Source: Microbacterium sp. C5A9 (GTDB lineage Bacteria; Actinomycetota; Actinomycetes; Actinomycetales; Microbacteriaceae). From it: a DNA stretch of 64,000 nucleotides. Positions 10,408-19,194 of the stretch are shown here, in pieces; within the stretch, counting starts at the first letter, position 1; each line of letters starts with the position of its first letter. A program made the position numbers and the translations under genes. Below the pieces are notes generated by a model. That model was not told the DNA's origin and ran no database searches. It saw only the letters and a list, made by a program, of their open reading frames with translations. Where the stretch lies: the NCBI RefSeq assembly GCF_022627955.1, contig NZ_JABXGD010000008.1:1-64000 (forward strand), given 5' to 3'.

Positions 10408-10462
10408 GCTGGAGGCGGGCTTCTCTGTGCCCGCGCACCAAGAGGCTCTGGAGGGGAACATC

Positions 10463-10978
10463 ATGATGAAACTGCGCACGCGACGCGCACTGGCACTCGC
10501 AGGTGCTGCTGTGGCGCTGTCGGTCGCTCTGACCGGCTGTAGCGCACTCGACGGGATCCTGGGCGGCGGCTCGGGAGATGCCGACCGCGACGAGGAGACC
10601 GGCCAGGTCACCGAGAGCGCCAACATCGACATCTTCTCGCTGAAGCTCGGCGACTGCACGATGGACAGCGGCACGGGACAGCTCGAAGACATCGATGTCG
10701 TGCCGTGCGACCAGCCGCACGACATGGAGGTCTACCACGAGATCACGATGGAGGACGGCGAGTTCTCCGAGGAGTCCGTGGATGCTGCCTCCGAGGAGTG
10801 CATCGGCGATGCCTACACGACGTTCGTCGGTGTCGGCTACCAGGACTCCGCTCTGCAGGTGACCACGATCACCCCGACCCAGCAGACCTGGGACGAGCTG
10901 AACGACCGCGTCATCCAGTGCATCATCTTCGACGAGGCAGGACAGACCACCGGATCCCTCAAGGGCGCCGCGCGCTGA
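10463..10978 (+). CDS. Lipoprotein with septum-formation-like domain
   Basis: A 171-residue exported lipoprotein. Residues 1-25 form a lipoprotein signal: basic MMKLRTRR, a hydrophobic core, then the lipobox LTGC. The mature part has the layout of the Septum_form family: FSLKLGDCTMDS, VVPCDQPHDMEVYHEI, a cysteine in the EECIGDAY segment, TPTQQTWDELNDRVIQC. The four cysteines of the mature part could form two disulfides. Start ATG 10463 is chosen over a longer frame because GGAGGGG sits just upstream and the signal peptide begins there. The molecular role of the family is not established. Confidence 0.75.
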   Translation: MMKLRTRRALALAGAAVALSVALTGCSALDGILGGGSGDADRDEETGQVTESANIDIFSLKLGDCTMDSGTGQLEDIDVVPCDQPHDMEVYHEITMEDGEFSEESVDAASEECIGDAYTTFVGVGYQDSALQVTTITPTQQTWDELNDRVIQCIIFDEAGQTTGSLKGAAR

Positions 10979-10992
10979 TCTGACAGACGATC

Positions 10993-11030
10993 CAGAAGGG
11001 GACTCCGCCACCGGGCGGGGTCCCCTTCTG
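10993..11030 (+). terminator. Strong hairpin after the lipoprotein gene
   Basis: A stem of about 17 bp (CAGAAGGGGACTCCGCC with its complement) closes on a short ACCG loop 15 nt after the stop. There is no T-run, but the stem is long and GC-rich, so termination is likely. Confidence 0.65.
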
Positions 11031-11086
11031 CGTCCGACGGAGAACACGTCGGATGAGGAGTCGTCCCCCATTGGTCCGGGAAAGGG

Positions 11087-11118
11087 AAAACCCCCGACCT
11101 TCAGATGAAGATCGGGGG
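11087..11118 (-). terminator. Rho-independent terminator of tRNA-Asn
   Basis: Read on the minus strand, CCCCCGATCTTCA pairs with TGAAGGTCGGGGG and is followed by TTTT. It begins 4 nt after the tRNA 3' end. Confidence 0.85.
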
Positions 11119-11121
11119 TAT

Positions 11122-11197
11122 TGGCTCCCCGGCTTGGACTCGAACCAAGAACCTGCCGGTTAACAGCCGGCTGCTCTGCCAATTGAGCTACCGAGGA
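11122..11197 (-). tRNA. tRNA-Asn (anticodon GTT)
   Basis: The minus strand reads TCCTCGG...CCGGGGA as acceptor stem (one G-T pair), with D-arm GCTC-AATTGGCAGA-GAGC-like elements, anticodon loop CTGTTAA and T-loop GGTTCGAGTCC. The anticodon GTT decodes asparagine. CCA is encoded at the 3' end, giving 76 nt. It is a single-gene transcription unit with its own promoter and terminator. Confidence 0.97.
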
Positions 11198-11226
11198 ATG
11201 TGCTCCGCTGCGCGGGCAACTCGTCA

Positions 11227-11232
11227 ATCCTA
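11227..11232 (-). promoter_or_regulatory. -10 box of tRNA-Asn
   Basis: TAGGAT on the minus strand lies about 30 nt before the mature 5' end, allowing a short 5' leader to be removed by RNase P. A -35 box was not clear. Confidence 0.5.
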
Positions 11233-11294
11233 GCAAACTCCCGCAGGTGCTCGTGACATCGGCCGCACATCGGGCGTGTCGCTCGCCGACTCGA

Positions 11295-12068
11295 TCACGG
11301 CTGCGAATCGGCCTCGGCGTTCGGGGCCCAGAGCAGGTCCTTCCCGACCCCGCGAGCGACGACGTGACCCGAGCGGAGCATCAGCGTCTCGGCGTTGAGC
11401 TCGCGGATGAAATCGGCGTCGTTGGTCACCAGCAGCGCCCCCATCCCCTCCTCCTTGCGACGGCGGGTGATGGCGTCGAAGACGACAGGACGGACCTCGA
11501 GGTCGAGATTCGCGAGGATCTCATCGGCGATGAGGACGCGCGGTTCGAGCACGAAAGACCTCGCGATCGCGACGCGCTGTCGCATGCCGGCGCTGAGCTC
11601 ATAGGGGAACTTCGCGGCGAGTCCGAGCGGCAGGTGCAGTTCGTCGAGCAGGGTCGCGATGCGGATGGAGAGGGCCTTGGCGTTGACGCGCTTCTCACGG
11701 ATCAGGATCGGCTCGGCGATGACCTCGTTGACGGTCAGCTGCGGTGGCAGGTCGGCACCCGCTCCCTGAGGGACGAAGCCCGTGCGGTACGTGAGGACAC
11801 GATGCTTGCGTCCCGGACGACGCACGTCGACTCCGCACACCTGGGCACTGCCGCCGACGACGCGCACTGACGCATCGGTCGACCCGGCGAGAGCGGCCAC
11901 GAGCGTGGACTTCCCCGAGCCCGTCGGTCCCGCGACGCAGATGAGCCCGCCGGGCGCGAGAGAGAACGTGACGCCGTCGATCGCGCGGGTCGGACCGCTG
12001 TGCCCGATCCGGTCGATCACCAGGTCGGAGCAGTCGATCGCGTTGGTGGATTCGTGCCGGACAGACAT
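11295..12068 (-). CDS. Orphan ABC transporter ATP-binding protein
   Basis: A 257-residue nucleotide-binding subunit. It has Walker A GPTGSGKST (about residues 48-56), signature LSAGMRQRVAIAR, Walker B VLIADEIL, and an H-loop position occupied by a TND-type sequence (VTNDADF) where histidine is usual. No permease or binding protein is encoded nearby, so its partner is unknown. The start ATG 12068 follows AGGATGGGA; an upstream ATG at 12083 has no usable ribosome site. It lies 21 nt downstream of dnaG on the same strand. The replaced H-loop histidine may reduce or alter ATP hydrolysis. Confidence 0.8.
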   Translation of the reverse strand: MSVRHESTNAIDCSDLVIDRIGHSGPTRAIDGVTFSLAPGGLICVAGPTGSGKSTLVAALAGSTDASVRVVGGSAQVCGVDVRRPGRKHRVLTYRTGFVPQGAGADLPPQLTVNEVIAEPILIREKRVNAKALSIRIATLLDELHLPLGLAAKFPYELSAGMRQRVAIARSFVLEPRVLIADEILANLDLEVRPVVFDAITRRRKEEGMGALLVTNDADFIRELNAETLMLRSGHVVARGVGKDLLWAPNAEADSQP

Positions 12069-12104
12069 GTTCCCATCCTGCACTGCGGCGGCGGGTGCGC
12101 CTCG

Positions 12105-13973
12105 TTACGACTCGGTGAACCGCTGACGCTCGACATCGATGTCGCGCAGTCTCATGCGCAGTGCACGGCCGCCGTCGGAGTCGGCGGGCACCCGCTGCAC
12201 CGCACCGAGCAGCTCCTGCTTCTCATGCTCGAGACCACGCAGGATCAGGCGGCGGGCGAGATCTGTCGTCGAGACGACGGCTCCCTCTTCGTTCCGTGCC
12301 GGGAAAGGGGTCATCAGCAGCTCGCCCGCAAGCGAGCGATACGGCTCGCGCACGGAGTTCACGGCCTCGGTCACCCACCCCGCGCGCGTGCGGTCCGGAG
12401 CGGAAGCCACGGCCTCACGCACGGCGTCGAGCCCGGGCGTGCGGAACGGCTGCTCCAGTGCGCGGGTGAGCAGGATCTGGTCGATGCGGTGACCGTACTG
12501 GAGCGCCCCCATCAGCGCATCGCGCTCGACGGCGACGTCCGCCGTGCGCGGCAGGCTCGCCAGCGTGACGGGGGCGACGGCCGAGCCGCCGGCGTGCTGC
12601 GCCTCACTCGCGGCGTCGCGCCTGCTCGGCTCCTGCCTGCCGCTCTGCGACGCGCCCCGTGCCGCGCGCTCGACCTCGCCGTGCACCTCAGTCGGGTCCA
12701 TGCCCAGTCGGCGCGCCAGCACGCGCTCATACCCCGGACGCAGGAGGCGGTCGCGGATCTCGGCGACGATCGGCGCCGCGGCGCGCAACGCACCCACGCG
12801 CCCCTCGACCGTGGAGAGGTCGAAGCCGCCGAGCTTGCGGTCGATCGCGAACTCGAACATCGGCTGCTTGGTCTCCATGAGCGACCGCACGGCCGAGTCT
12901 CCGCGCTGCAGGCGCAGGTCGCACGGGTCGAGACCGTCGGGCGCCACGGCGACGAAGGTCTGCGCGTTGAAGCGGTCGTCCTCGGTGAATGCGCGCAGCG
13001 CCGCCTTCTGGCCCGCCTCGTCGCCGTCGAAGGTGAAGACGACCTCGCCGGATGCGTTGTCGTCGCCCATGACGCGGCGAAGCACCTTGATGTGGTCGGT
13101 GCCGAATGCGGTTCCACAGGTCGCGATCGCCGTGGTCAGTCCGGCCAGGTGACACGCCATCACGTCGGTGTATCCCTCGACGACGACGACCCGGCGAGGA
13201 TCGCCGCGCGCGATGTCGCGCTTGGCGAGGTCGAGGCCGTACAGCACCTGCGCCTTCTTGTAGATCGGCGTCTCCGGGGTGTTCAGATACTTCGGCCCCT
13301 GGTCGTCGTCGAAGAGCTTGCGCGCGCCGAAGCCGATCGTCTGACCGGACACGTCGCGGATGGGCCACACCAGCCGGCCACGGAAGCGGTCGTACACTCC
13401 GCGCTGTCCCGTCGAGACGAGCCCCGCGGTGCTGAGCTCCTCGCGGGTGAATCCCTGCGCCGTCAGCGCCTTGAGCATCCCGTCCCACCCGCGGGGGGCG
13501 AAGCCGACCCCGAAGTGGGCCGCGGCACCGGCATCGAAGCCGCGCTCGCCCAGAAAGCGTCGCCCTGCCTCGGCATCCGGCGTGAGCAGCTGCGAGCGGA
13601 AGAACTCCGCCGCCGCGGTGTTCGCCGCATAGAGGCGACTGCGACCGCTCGTCTCCGGCGCCGATCCCCCGTCTTCGTAGTGCAGCGAGTAGCCGATGCG
13701 TCCGGCAAGCCTCTCGACGGCCTCGGTGAAGCTGACGTGATCCATCTCCCGCAGGAACGAGTAGACGTCGCCGGATTCTCCGCAACCGAAGCAGTGGTAG
13801 TAGCCGACCTGCGGTCGGACGTGAAAGCTCGGGCTCTTCTCGTCATGGAACGGGCATAGGCCCTTGAGCGATCCGACACCGGCGGACTTCAGCGAGACCC
13901 GCTCTCCGACGATGTCGGCGATGTTCGTGCGGGCTTTGACCTCGTCGACGTCTGCCTGGCGGATGCGGGGCAT
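12105..13973 (-). CDS. dnaG: DNA primase
   Basis: Synthesises RNA primers at the replication fork. The 622-residue length is normal. The N-terminal zinc-binding domain has C40-x2-H43 and C61-x2-C64 (CPFH, CFGC). The TOPRIM catalytic core includes [13 protein letters not shown] and FDGDEAG. The C-terminal part would bind the replicative helicase. The start ATG shares one base with the dgt stop (TGATG), so the two genes are probably translated from one message. This dgt-dnaG pairing is common in actinobacteria. Confidence 0.97.
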   Translation of the reverse strand: MPRIRQADVDEVKARTNIADIVGERVSLKSAGVGSLKGLCPFHDEKSPSFHVRPQVGYYHCFGCGESGDVYSFLREMDHVSFTEAVERLAGRIGYSLHYEDGGSAPETSGRSRLYAANTAAAEFFRSQLLTPDAEAGRRFLGERGFDAGAAAHFGVGFAPRGWDGMLKALTAQGFTREELSTAGLVSTGQRGVYDRFRGRLVWPIRDVSGQTIGFGARKLFDDDQGPKYLNTPETPIYKKAQVLYGLDLAKRDIARGDPRRVVVVEGYTDVMACHLAGLTTAIATCGTAFGTDHIKVLRRVMGDDNASGEVVFTFDGDEAGQKAALRAFTEDDRFNAQTFVAVAPDGLDPCDLRLQRGDSAVRSLMETKQPMFEFAIDRKLGGFDLSTVEGRVGALRAAAPIVAEIRDRLLRPGYERVLARRLGMDPTEVHGEVERAARGASQSGRQEPSRRDAASEAQHAGGSAVAPVTLASLPRTADVAVERDALMGALQYGHRIDQILLTRALEQPFRTPGLDAVREAVASAPDRTRAGWVTEAVNSVREPYRSLAGELLMTPFPARNEEGAVVSTTDLARRLILRGLEHEKQELLGAVQRVPADSDGGRALRMRLRDIDVERQRFTES

Positions 13974-15367
13974 CAGCCGGCCCCTTCGACGACCGCCTGC
14001 CGCGGCGTGTGCACGCGTGCTCCGGGGCGCGCATGACGCGGATTCCAGATGCCGACCTCCGCGGGGTCGATCTCTCCCACGAGCCGGTTGTGCCAGTCGA
14101 TCGCGCTCTGGTCGGTGAGACTCGCGATCTGGTCGACCACCACGCGCGCGCGCTCAGTATCGCTGGTCGCCGCGACGAAGTCCGCCGAGAAGGCGGGCTC
14201 GAGCACGTCGGCGCCCGCAGACCACAGCGCGTCTGTCGACCAGAGCGCGTCGGCGAGTCGGGTGAGAACGCGGCGCTGCTCCTTGTAGACGCCCTTGCGT
14301 GCGTCGATCGTCACGATCGCCTGCCCCATGATCCCCTTGAGCACGGCGATCTCGGCTTCGATGACGCGGGGGACGACGACGTGCGCGTTGTACCGCACGA
14401 GCACGGGGCCGGCGTAGGCCTCGCGCGTCGCCGACACGGCGGCACGGGCGAATCGGCCGATGAAGTCGCTCGTGAGGTTCTTGAGCCGCGCGAGGTCGTG
14501 CCGCGACCGGTCGAACGACTTCAACCACATCGGCTGCGAGGCCAGGCGGTACAGAGCGTCGGCGAGCTCATCGCGGGTGAAGTCGTAGCCGACCCACTGC
14601 TGGATGCGGTCGATCAGCGAATCGTGCGCCCGCGGGTCGGAGAGCTGAGCCACGTCGACGTAGCCGTTGACGATCGCGTCCTCGAAGTCGTGCACCGAGT
14701 AGCCGATGTCGTCGGAGAGGTCCATGATCTCGGCTTCGATGCAGCGGAGGCGACCGGTCGCTCCCTCGCGCATCCACCGGAACACCGCCTCGTCCTCGGG
14801 GTACACGCCGAACTTGAGGCGTCCGCCCGGATCGGGCACCGGGCTGTCGACCGTCCAGGGGTACTTGCACGTCGCATCGAGACTGGCTCTGGTGAGGTTC
14901 AGGCCGACCGACTGGCCGGAATCGTCGATGACCTTCGCCTCGAGCCGCGTGAGGATGCGCAGCGACTGTGCGTTCCCCTCGAACCCGCCGATGTCCGCCG
15001 CCCACTCGTTGAGCGCCCGCTCGCCATTGTGACCGAAGGGCGGGTGTCCGAGGTCGTGGCTGAGGCAGGCCGTGTCGACCACATCGGCCGAGACGCCGAG
15101 CGCCGTGGCCAGCTCACGACCGACCTGCGCGACCTCGAGCGAGTGCGTGAGGCGGTTACGGGCGAAATCCGCGGTGCTCGCGGGGCTCAGCACCTGGGTC
15201 TTCGCGGCGAGACGCCGGAGGGCCGCGGTGTGCAGCACGCGCGCGCGATCGCGGGCGAAGTCGTCGCGTTCGGAACGGTGGGTCTCGGCGAAGAAGCGCT
15301 CGGCATCGCGAGGGTCATACCCATCGGTGCGCCCCGCGGACGCCCCTGACTGCAGATCAGCCACCAC
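13973..15367 (-). CDS. dgt: Deoxyguanosinetriphosphate triphosphohydrolase-like protein (HD domain)
   Basis: Members of this HD-domain family hydrolyse dNTPs to deoxynucleoside and triphosphate. The 464-residue protein shows [16 protein letters not shown] (first His), [19 protein letters not shown] (the HD pair and phosphate-handling region) and the downstream Asp in [16 protein letters not shown]. Two consecutive GTG codons (15367 and 15364) are possible starts, overlapping the dus stop by 11 or 8 nt. Preference for dGTP over other dNTPs cannot be read from sequence. Confidence 0.92.
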   Translation of the reverse strand: MVADLQSGASAGRTDGYDPRDAERFFAETHRSERDDFARDRARVLHTAALRRLAAKTQVLSPASTADFARNRLTHSLEVAQVGRELATALGVSADVVDTACLSHDLGHPPFGHNGERALNEWAADIGGFEGNAQSLRILTRLEAKVIDDSGQSVGLNLTRASLDATCKYPWTVDSPVPDPGGRLKFGVYPEDEAVFRWMREGATGRLRCIEAEIMDLSDDIGYSVHDFEDAIVNGYVDVAQLSDPRAHDSLIDRIQQWVGYDFTRDELADALYRLASQPMWLKSFDRSRHDLARLKNLTSDFIGRFARAAVSATREAYAGPVLVRYNAHVVVPRVIEAEIAVLKGIMGQAIVTIDARKGVYKEQRRVLTRLADALWSTDALWSAGADVLEPAFSADFVAATSDTERARVVVDQIASLTDQSAIDWHNRLVGEIDPAEVGIWNPRHARPGARVHTPRQAVVEGAG

Positions 15368-16511
15368 TGTTCTCGATCTCCGCCCCTCGCATCATCTCCG
15401 ACGCCGACGCCGCGAGCTCGCGCGACTCCAGCCACTTGTCCGGCAGCGCCGGGCGCTTCGGGCGGCCCGACCGGCCGCGCTGCCCCTCGGCATCTGCACC
15501 CGGGTACGGAGCGTCGTGGTCGAGGCGTCCGAGCAGGTCGTCGATCTCGGCGAGGCTGGAGGCCGTGGCGAGACCCGTGCGGATGTCTCCACCGACCGGA
15601 TAGCCCTTGAAGTACCACGCGACGTGCTTGCGCACGTCACGGCAGCCGCGATCCTCGTCCTCGAAGAACTCGACGAGGAGCTCGGCGTGACGGCGGAAGG
15701 CATCGGCGACGAATCCCAGGGTCGCGTCGACGGGATGCGACTCGGCACCGAACGCGGCGGCCAGTTCGCCGAACAGCCAGGGGCGTCCCAGGCATCCGCG
15801 TCCGACGACCACTCCGTCGCAGTCGGTCTGCTGCATCATGCGCACCGCGTCGTCGGCCGACCAGATGTCTCCGTTGCCGAGCACCGGAACGCTCGTCACG
15901 GCCTGCTTGAGCTCGCCGATCGCGTTCCAGTCGGCGTGACCCGAGTAGAACTCGCTGGCGGTGCGCGCGTGCAGAGCGATCGACGCGACACCCGCATCCT
16001 CGGCGGCGCGTCCCGCGTCGAGGAACGTGAGGTGGTCAGGATCGATGCCCTTGCGCATCTTCACGGTCAGGGGGATGTCTCCCGCGGCCTTGACCGCCTG
16101 CGTGACGATGTCCGAGAACAGCGAGCTCTTCCACGGCAGCGCCGCTCCCCCGCCCTTGCGGGTCACCTTGGGAACCGGGCATCCGAAGTTCAGGTCGATG
16201 TGGTCGGCGTGGTCCTCGGCGACGATGATGCGCACCGCCTCGGCGATCGTGTGCGGATCGACGCCGTACAGCTGGATCGAGCGCGGCGTCTCGGACTCGT
16301 GGTGCCGGATGAGCCGCATGGTCGTCTCGTTGCGCTCGACCAGAGCACGAGACGTGATCATCTCGCTGACGTACAGTCCTGCGCCGTACTCGCGGCAGAG
16401 CCGACGGAAGGCGGTGTTCGTGATCCCGGCCATGGGTGCCAGGACCACCGGCACGTCGAGGGCGATCGGACCGATGCGGAGGGTACGGGCGGGGGTGGTG
16501 GCGAGAGTCAT
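15357..16511 (-). CDS. dus: tRNA-dihydrouridine synthase
   Basis: Flavin enzyme that reduces uridines in the tRNA D-loop with NADPH. The 384 residues include the FMN-binding start VVLAPMAGITNTAFRRLC (about residues 20-37), the catalytic-cysteine motif LNFGCPVPKVTRKGGGA, and the barrel segment VLGNGDIWSADDAV plus VVVGRGCLGRPWLF. It resembles the DusB subgroup. ATG 16511 is preferred over an upstream ATG (16553) because GGAG lies 5 nt before it. It heads the dus-dgt-dnaG-ABC series. Confidence 0.93.
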   Translation of the reverse strand: MTLATTPARTLRIGPIALDVPVVLAPMAGITNTAFRRLCREYGAGLYVSEMITSRALVERNETTMRLIRHHESETPRSIQLYGVDPHTIAEAVRIIVAEDHADHIDLNFGCPVPKVTRKGGGAALPWKSSLFSDIVTQAVKAAGDIPLTVKMRKGIDPDHLTFLDAGRAAEDAGVASIALHARTASEFYSGHADWNAIGELKQAVTSVPVLGNGDIWSADDAVRMMQQTDCDGVVVGRGCLGRPWLFGELAAAFGAESHPVDATLGFVADAFRRHAELLVEFFEDEDRGCRDVRKHVAWYFKGYPVGGDIRTGLATASSLAEIDDLLGRLDHDAPYPGADAEGQRGRSGRPKRPALPDKWLESRELAASASEMMRGAEIENSGG

Positions 16512-16558
16512 GTCCTCTCCATTCTCCCAGACACGGAGCCCGTCGCGGCGCATCGATC

Positions 16559-16564
16559 TAAGCT
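16559..16564 (+). promoter_or_regulatory. -10 box of gpx (leaderless type)
   Basis: TAAGCT lies 6 nt before the ATG at 16571 and no ribosome site is present between them. Confidence 0.55.
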
Positions 16565-16570
16565 GTGAAC

Positions 16571-17065
16571 ATGACCGATCCCGCTGTCCGTTCCATCCCC
16601 TTCACCGACGCCGACGGCACGGAGAAGACGCTCGACGATCTCGGTGCCGACGTGGTGCTCGTGGTGAACGTCGCCTCGAAGTGCGGACTCACACCGCAGT
16701 ACGAACAGCTCGAAGAGCTGCAGCGTCTGTACGGCGACCGCGGGTTCAGCGTCGTCGGGTTCCCCTGCAACCAGTTCTTCGGCCAGGAGCCGGGCTCGGT
16801 CGATCAGATCCTGGAGTTCTGCTCCACGACGTACGGCGTCACCTTCCCGATCACTGACAAGGTGAAGGTCAACGGAAAGAACGCCACCGACCTCTACAAG
16901 ACGCTGAAGCAGACCCCGGATGCCGGCGGCAAGGCCGGCCGCGTCGAGTGGAACTTCGAGAAGTTCCTCGTCCTGCCCGACGGAGAGGTGATCCGGTTCC
17001 GGCCGAAGCAGAAGCCGAACGACCCCGCGATCGTCGGCGCCATCGAGGCCGCGCTCGCCCGCTAG
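16571..17065 (+). CDS. gpx: Glutathione peroxidase family thiol peroxidase
   Basis: A 164-residue cytosolic peroxide reductase. The peroxidatic residue is Cys38 in NVASKCGLTPQ (encoded TGC, not selenocysteine). FPCNQFFGQEPG supplies a second conserved cysteine region and WNFEKFLV the catalytic Trp-Asn. Actinobacteria usually lack glutathione, so electrons more likely come from thioredoxin or mycothiol; this is inference. A GTG six bases upstream was rejected because the -10 box TAAGCT fits a leaderless start at ATG 16571. Confidence 0.93.
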   Translation: MTDPAVRSIPFTDADGTEKTLDDLGADVVLVVNVASKCGLTPQYEQLEELQRLYGDRGFSVVGFPCNQFFGQEPGSVDQILEFCSTTYGVTFPITDKVKVNGKNATDLYKTLKQTPDAGGKAGRVEWNFEKFLVLPDGEVIRFRPKQKPNDPAIVGAIEAALAR

Positions 17066-17070
17066 AAGGC

Positions 17071-17868
17071 GTGGCCGACCCCGCGACGCCTGGACTGCGC
17101 ATGCACGACGAGCAGCCGCTGACCGGCGGACATGCGAGCGGCCAGGTCACCAGGGTCGGCGACACGGTGCGCAAGGCCTGGAGTCCGTCGACGCCGAACG
17201 TGCATGCGCTCATGCGTCACGTGCGCGCGCGGGGCGTCGATCTTGCCGAGCCCCTCGGGCGCGATGACCGGGGACGGCAGGTCGTGGAGTACGTCCCCGG
17301 CACCCTCGCGATGGACGCGGGGCCGCTCTCGCACGACCAGCTGCGCCGTGTCGGCACGATGGTCAGGGCCATCCACGACGCGACCGCGGATTTCACCTCG
17401 CGCGATGCCGCGTGGGAGACCGCCATCGCGGCTCCGGGTGCCGACCTCGTGTGCCACAACGACCTGGCGCCCTGGAACCTGGTCCTCGGAGAGCGGTGGG
17501 TCTTCATCGACTGGGATGCCGCAGCACCCAGCACGCGCCTGTGGGATCTCGCCTATGCGGCACAGGCCTTCACACTCTCCCGCGTCCAGGTGCCGCCTGA
17601 GGATGCAGGACGCGACCTGCGTGCCTTCGCCGACGGGTACGGCGCCGACCGCGCGCTGCGGCTCCTGCTGCCCGAGGCGATGCGCGAGCGCGCCGCGGCG
17701 ATGCGCGATCTGCTCGCCGCCTCGCACGAGCAGGGCCGCGAACCGTGGGCGTCGATGTTCGCCGACGGCCACGGCTCGCACTGGAGTGCCGTCGTGGACT
17801 ACGTCGGCACACACCGCGATGTCTGGCTCGCCGCGCTCACTCCGGCGCCGCTGCAGGGCGACGCCTGA
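17071..17868 (+). CDS. Phosphotransferase of the aminoglycoside/choline kinase fold
   Basis: About 265 residues with the APH-fold catalytic loop VCHNDLAPWNLVLG (about residues 126-139; catalytic Asp in HND) and the metal-binding FIDWDAAAPSTRLWDLAY. The N-terminal part is short, as in the small actinobacterial APH proteins. The substrate is unknown; there is no reason to infer antibiotic resistance from sequence alone. GTG 17071 sits 5 nt after the gpx stop; ATG 17101 is an equally plausible start. It is probably co-transcribed with gpx and ends 4 nt from the convergent frnE-like gene. Confidence 0.75.
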   Translation: MADPATPGLRMHDEQPLTGGHASGQVTRVGDTVRKAWSPSTPNVHALMRHVRARGVDLAEPLGRDDRGRQVVEYVPGTLAMDAGPLSHDQLRRVGTMVRAIHDATADFTSRDAAWETAIAAPGADLVCHNDLAPWNLVLGERWVFIDWDAAAPSTRLWDLAYAAQAFTLSRVQVPPEDAGRDLRAFADGYGADRALRLLLPEAMRERAAAMRDLLAASHEQGREPWASMFADGHGSHWSAVVDYVGTHRDVWLAALTPAPLQGDA

Positions 17869-17872
17869 GATC

Positions 17873-18565
17873 TCAGACCGCAGCCTCTTCGAGGTCGCTG
17901 TCCGCCTGCCCCCGCTTGGCCCAGAGATCGCGCAGCACGTTCTCGAACGCGGCGGGCGGCTGCGCGCCGCTGATGCCGTACTGGCCGTCGATGACGAAGA
18001 ACGGCACGCCCTGGATGCCGTAGGCCTGAGCCTGCGCCTGGTCCTGTCGGACGTCGGCGAGATGACGCGACGAGACCAGAGCGTCGCGCGTGTCGTCGGG
18101 GTTGAGCCCCACCTCGACCGCGAGGGCGACCAGGTCGTCGATACGGCCGACGTGCTTGCCCTCGGTGAAGTAGGCGGACATCAGCCGCTCCTCCATCTCG
18201 TGCTGCACTCCCTGCGCCTTCGCGAAGTGGAGGAGCTCGTGGGCCTTCACGGTGTTCGTGTGCTGCAGAAGGTCGAACCGGTACTCGAGACCGGCGTTCT
18301 CCGCGACGCCCGTGACGTGCGAGAGCATCTGCTCCACCTGATCGCGGGGCATTCCCTTGTGCCCGGCGAGGAAGTCGATCTCATCGCCGTCGAAGTCGAC
18401 GGGGGTGTCGGGCGAGAGCTCGAACGAGTGGAAGGTGATGTCCACCTGGGGGACGTCATCGTCGCCGGCGACGGCTTCGAGCCCCTTCTCGAGGTTGCGC
18501 TTGCCGATGTAGCACCAGGGGCAGGCGATGTCGGACCAGATGTCGATCGAGATGGCTTCACTCAC
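17873..18565 (-). CDS. DsbA-family oxidoreductase, FrnE type
   Basis: A thioredoxin-fold protein of about 230 residues with active site CPWC (Cys15, Cys18) in WSDIACPWCYIGKRNLEKG. The helical insert and the C-terminal GVPFFVIDGQYGISGAQPP (cis-proline) match FrnE-type cytosolic disulfide oxidoreductases; no signal peptide is present. Starts at ATG 18583 and GTG 18571 are also open. GTG 18565 is preferred because it yields the usual MSEAISIDIW beginning. Confidence 0.85.
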   Translation of the reverse strand: MSEAISIDIWSDIACPWCYIGKRNLEKGLEAVAGDDDVPQVDITFHSFELSPDTPVDFDGDEIDFLAGHKGMPRDQVEQMLSHVTGVAENAGLEYRFDLLQHTNTVKAHELLHFAKAQGVQHEMEERLMSAYFTEGKHVGRIDDLVALAVEVGLNPDDTRDALVSSRHLADVRQDQAQAQAYGIQGVPFFVIDGQYGISGAQPPAAFENVLRDLWAKRGQADSDLEEAAV

Positions 18566-18606
18566 ACTCACATCCAACCGCATGAGCCTGTGCGCTATTC
18601 CGTCGG

Positions 18607-18612
18607 TAGGAT
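18607..18612 (+). promoter_or_regulatory. -10 box of the first P-loop kinase gene (leaderless type)
   Basis: TAGGAT is 6 nt before ATG 18619 without a ribosome site in between. The divergent frnE-like start is only about 40 nt away. Confidence 0.6.
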
Positions 18613-18618
18613 TCTCGG

Positions 18619-19194
18619 ATGCTCTGCGCCGACGACCCGCTGCCGTTCAGCCCCTCAAGGGTGCTGATCGCCGGGGTGACCGGGTCGGGCAAGACCACGC
18701 TCGCCCGGCGCATCGCGGCGCTCTGGGATCTGCGGCACGTCGAGATCGATGCGCTGTTCCACGGCGAGGGATGGACCCCGCGCCCGACGTTCCTCGACGA
18801 TGTACGAGCGTTCGCCGCGGAGGACCGCTGGATCACCGAGTGGCAGTACACGAGCAGAGGCACCGACCGGATCCTGGCCCCGCGTGCGCAGCTGGTGATC
18901 TGGTTGGACTACCCGTTCCCGCTGGTCCGCCGTCGGCTCCTCCGGCGGACGATCGGACGCCGCCTCTTCCGCACGCCGCTCTGGAACGGCAATGTGGAGC
19001 CGGCTCTGTGGCGACGCGACGCCTGGACCGGTGACAACGACATCCTGCGCTGGCAGAAGGACACGCGCCACAAGTGGGAGAGACGCATGCCGCACATCAT
19101 GGCAGAGCATCCCCACCTGCCCGTGGTGCGTCTGACGCATCCGAGGCAGGTCGACAGGTGGCTGACGGTGGCGCGACAGGACACGGACCGATGA
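18619..19194 (+). CDS. P-loop NTPase, adenylate-kinase-like (first of tandem pair)
   Basis: A 191-residue protein with Walker A GVTGSGKTT (about residues 19-27), the [14 protein letters not shown] block, VIWLDYPFPLVRRRLLRRT (Walker B-like WLDYP) and WNGNVEPALWR. It resembles the small actinobacterial AAA family / adenylate-kinase-like proteins, whose substrate is not known. The fixed tryptophan-rich block after Walker A is shared with the next gene. The ATG follows a TAGGAT box by 6 nt. The stop overlaps the start of its paralogue (ATGA). Confidence 0.8.
   Translation: MLCADDPLPFSPSRVLIAGVTGSGKTTLARRIAALWDLRHVEIDALFHGEGWTPRPTFLDDVRAFAAEDRWITEWQYTSRGTDRILAPRAQLVIWLDYPFPLVRRRLLRRTIGRRLFRTPLWNGNVEPALWRRDAWTGDNDILRWQKDTRHKWERRMPHIMAEHPHLPVVRLTHPRQVDRWLTVARQDTDR

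Noticed and set aside
16565..16571. GTG start six bases upstream for gpx
   Set aside because: The -10 box fits a transcript starting at ATG 16571, and the family proteins begin there.
17071..17868. Antibiotic-resistance aminoglycoside kinase
   Set aside because: Only the general kinase fold is visible; nothing indicates a drug substrate.
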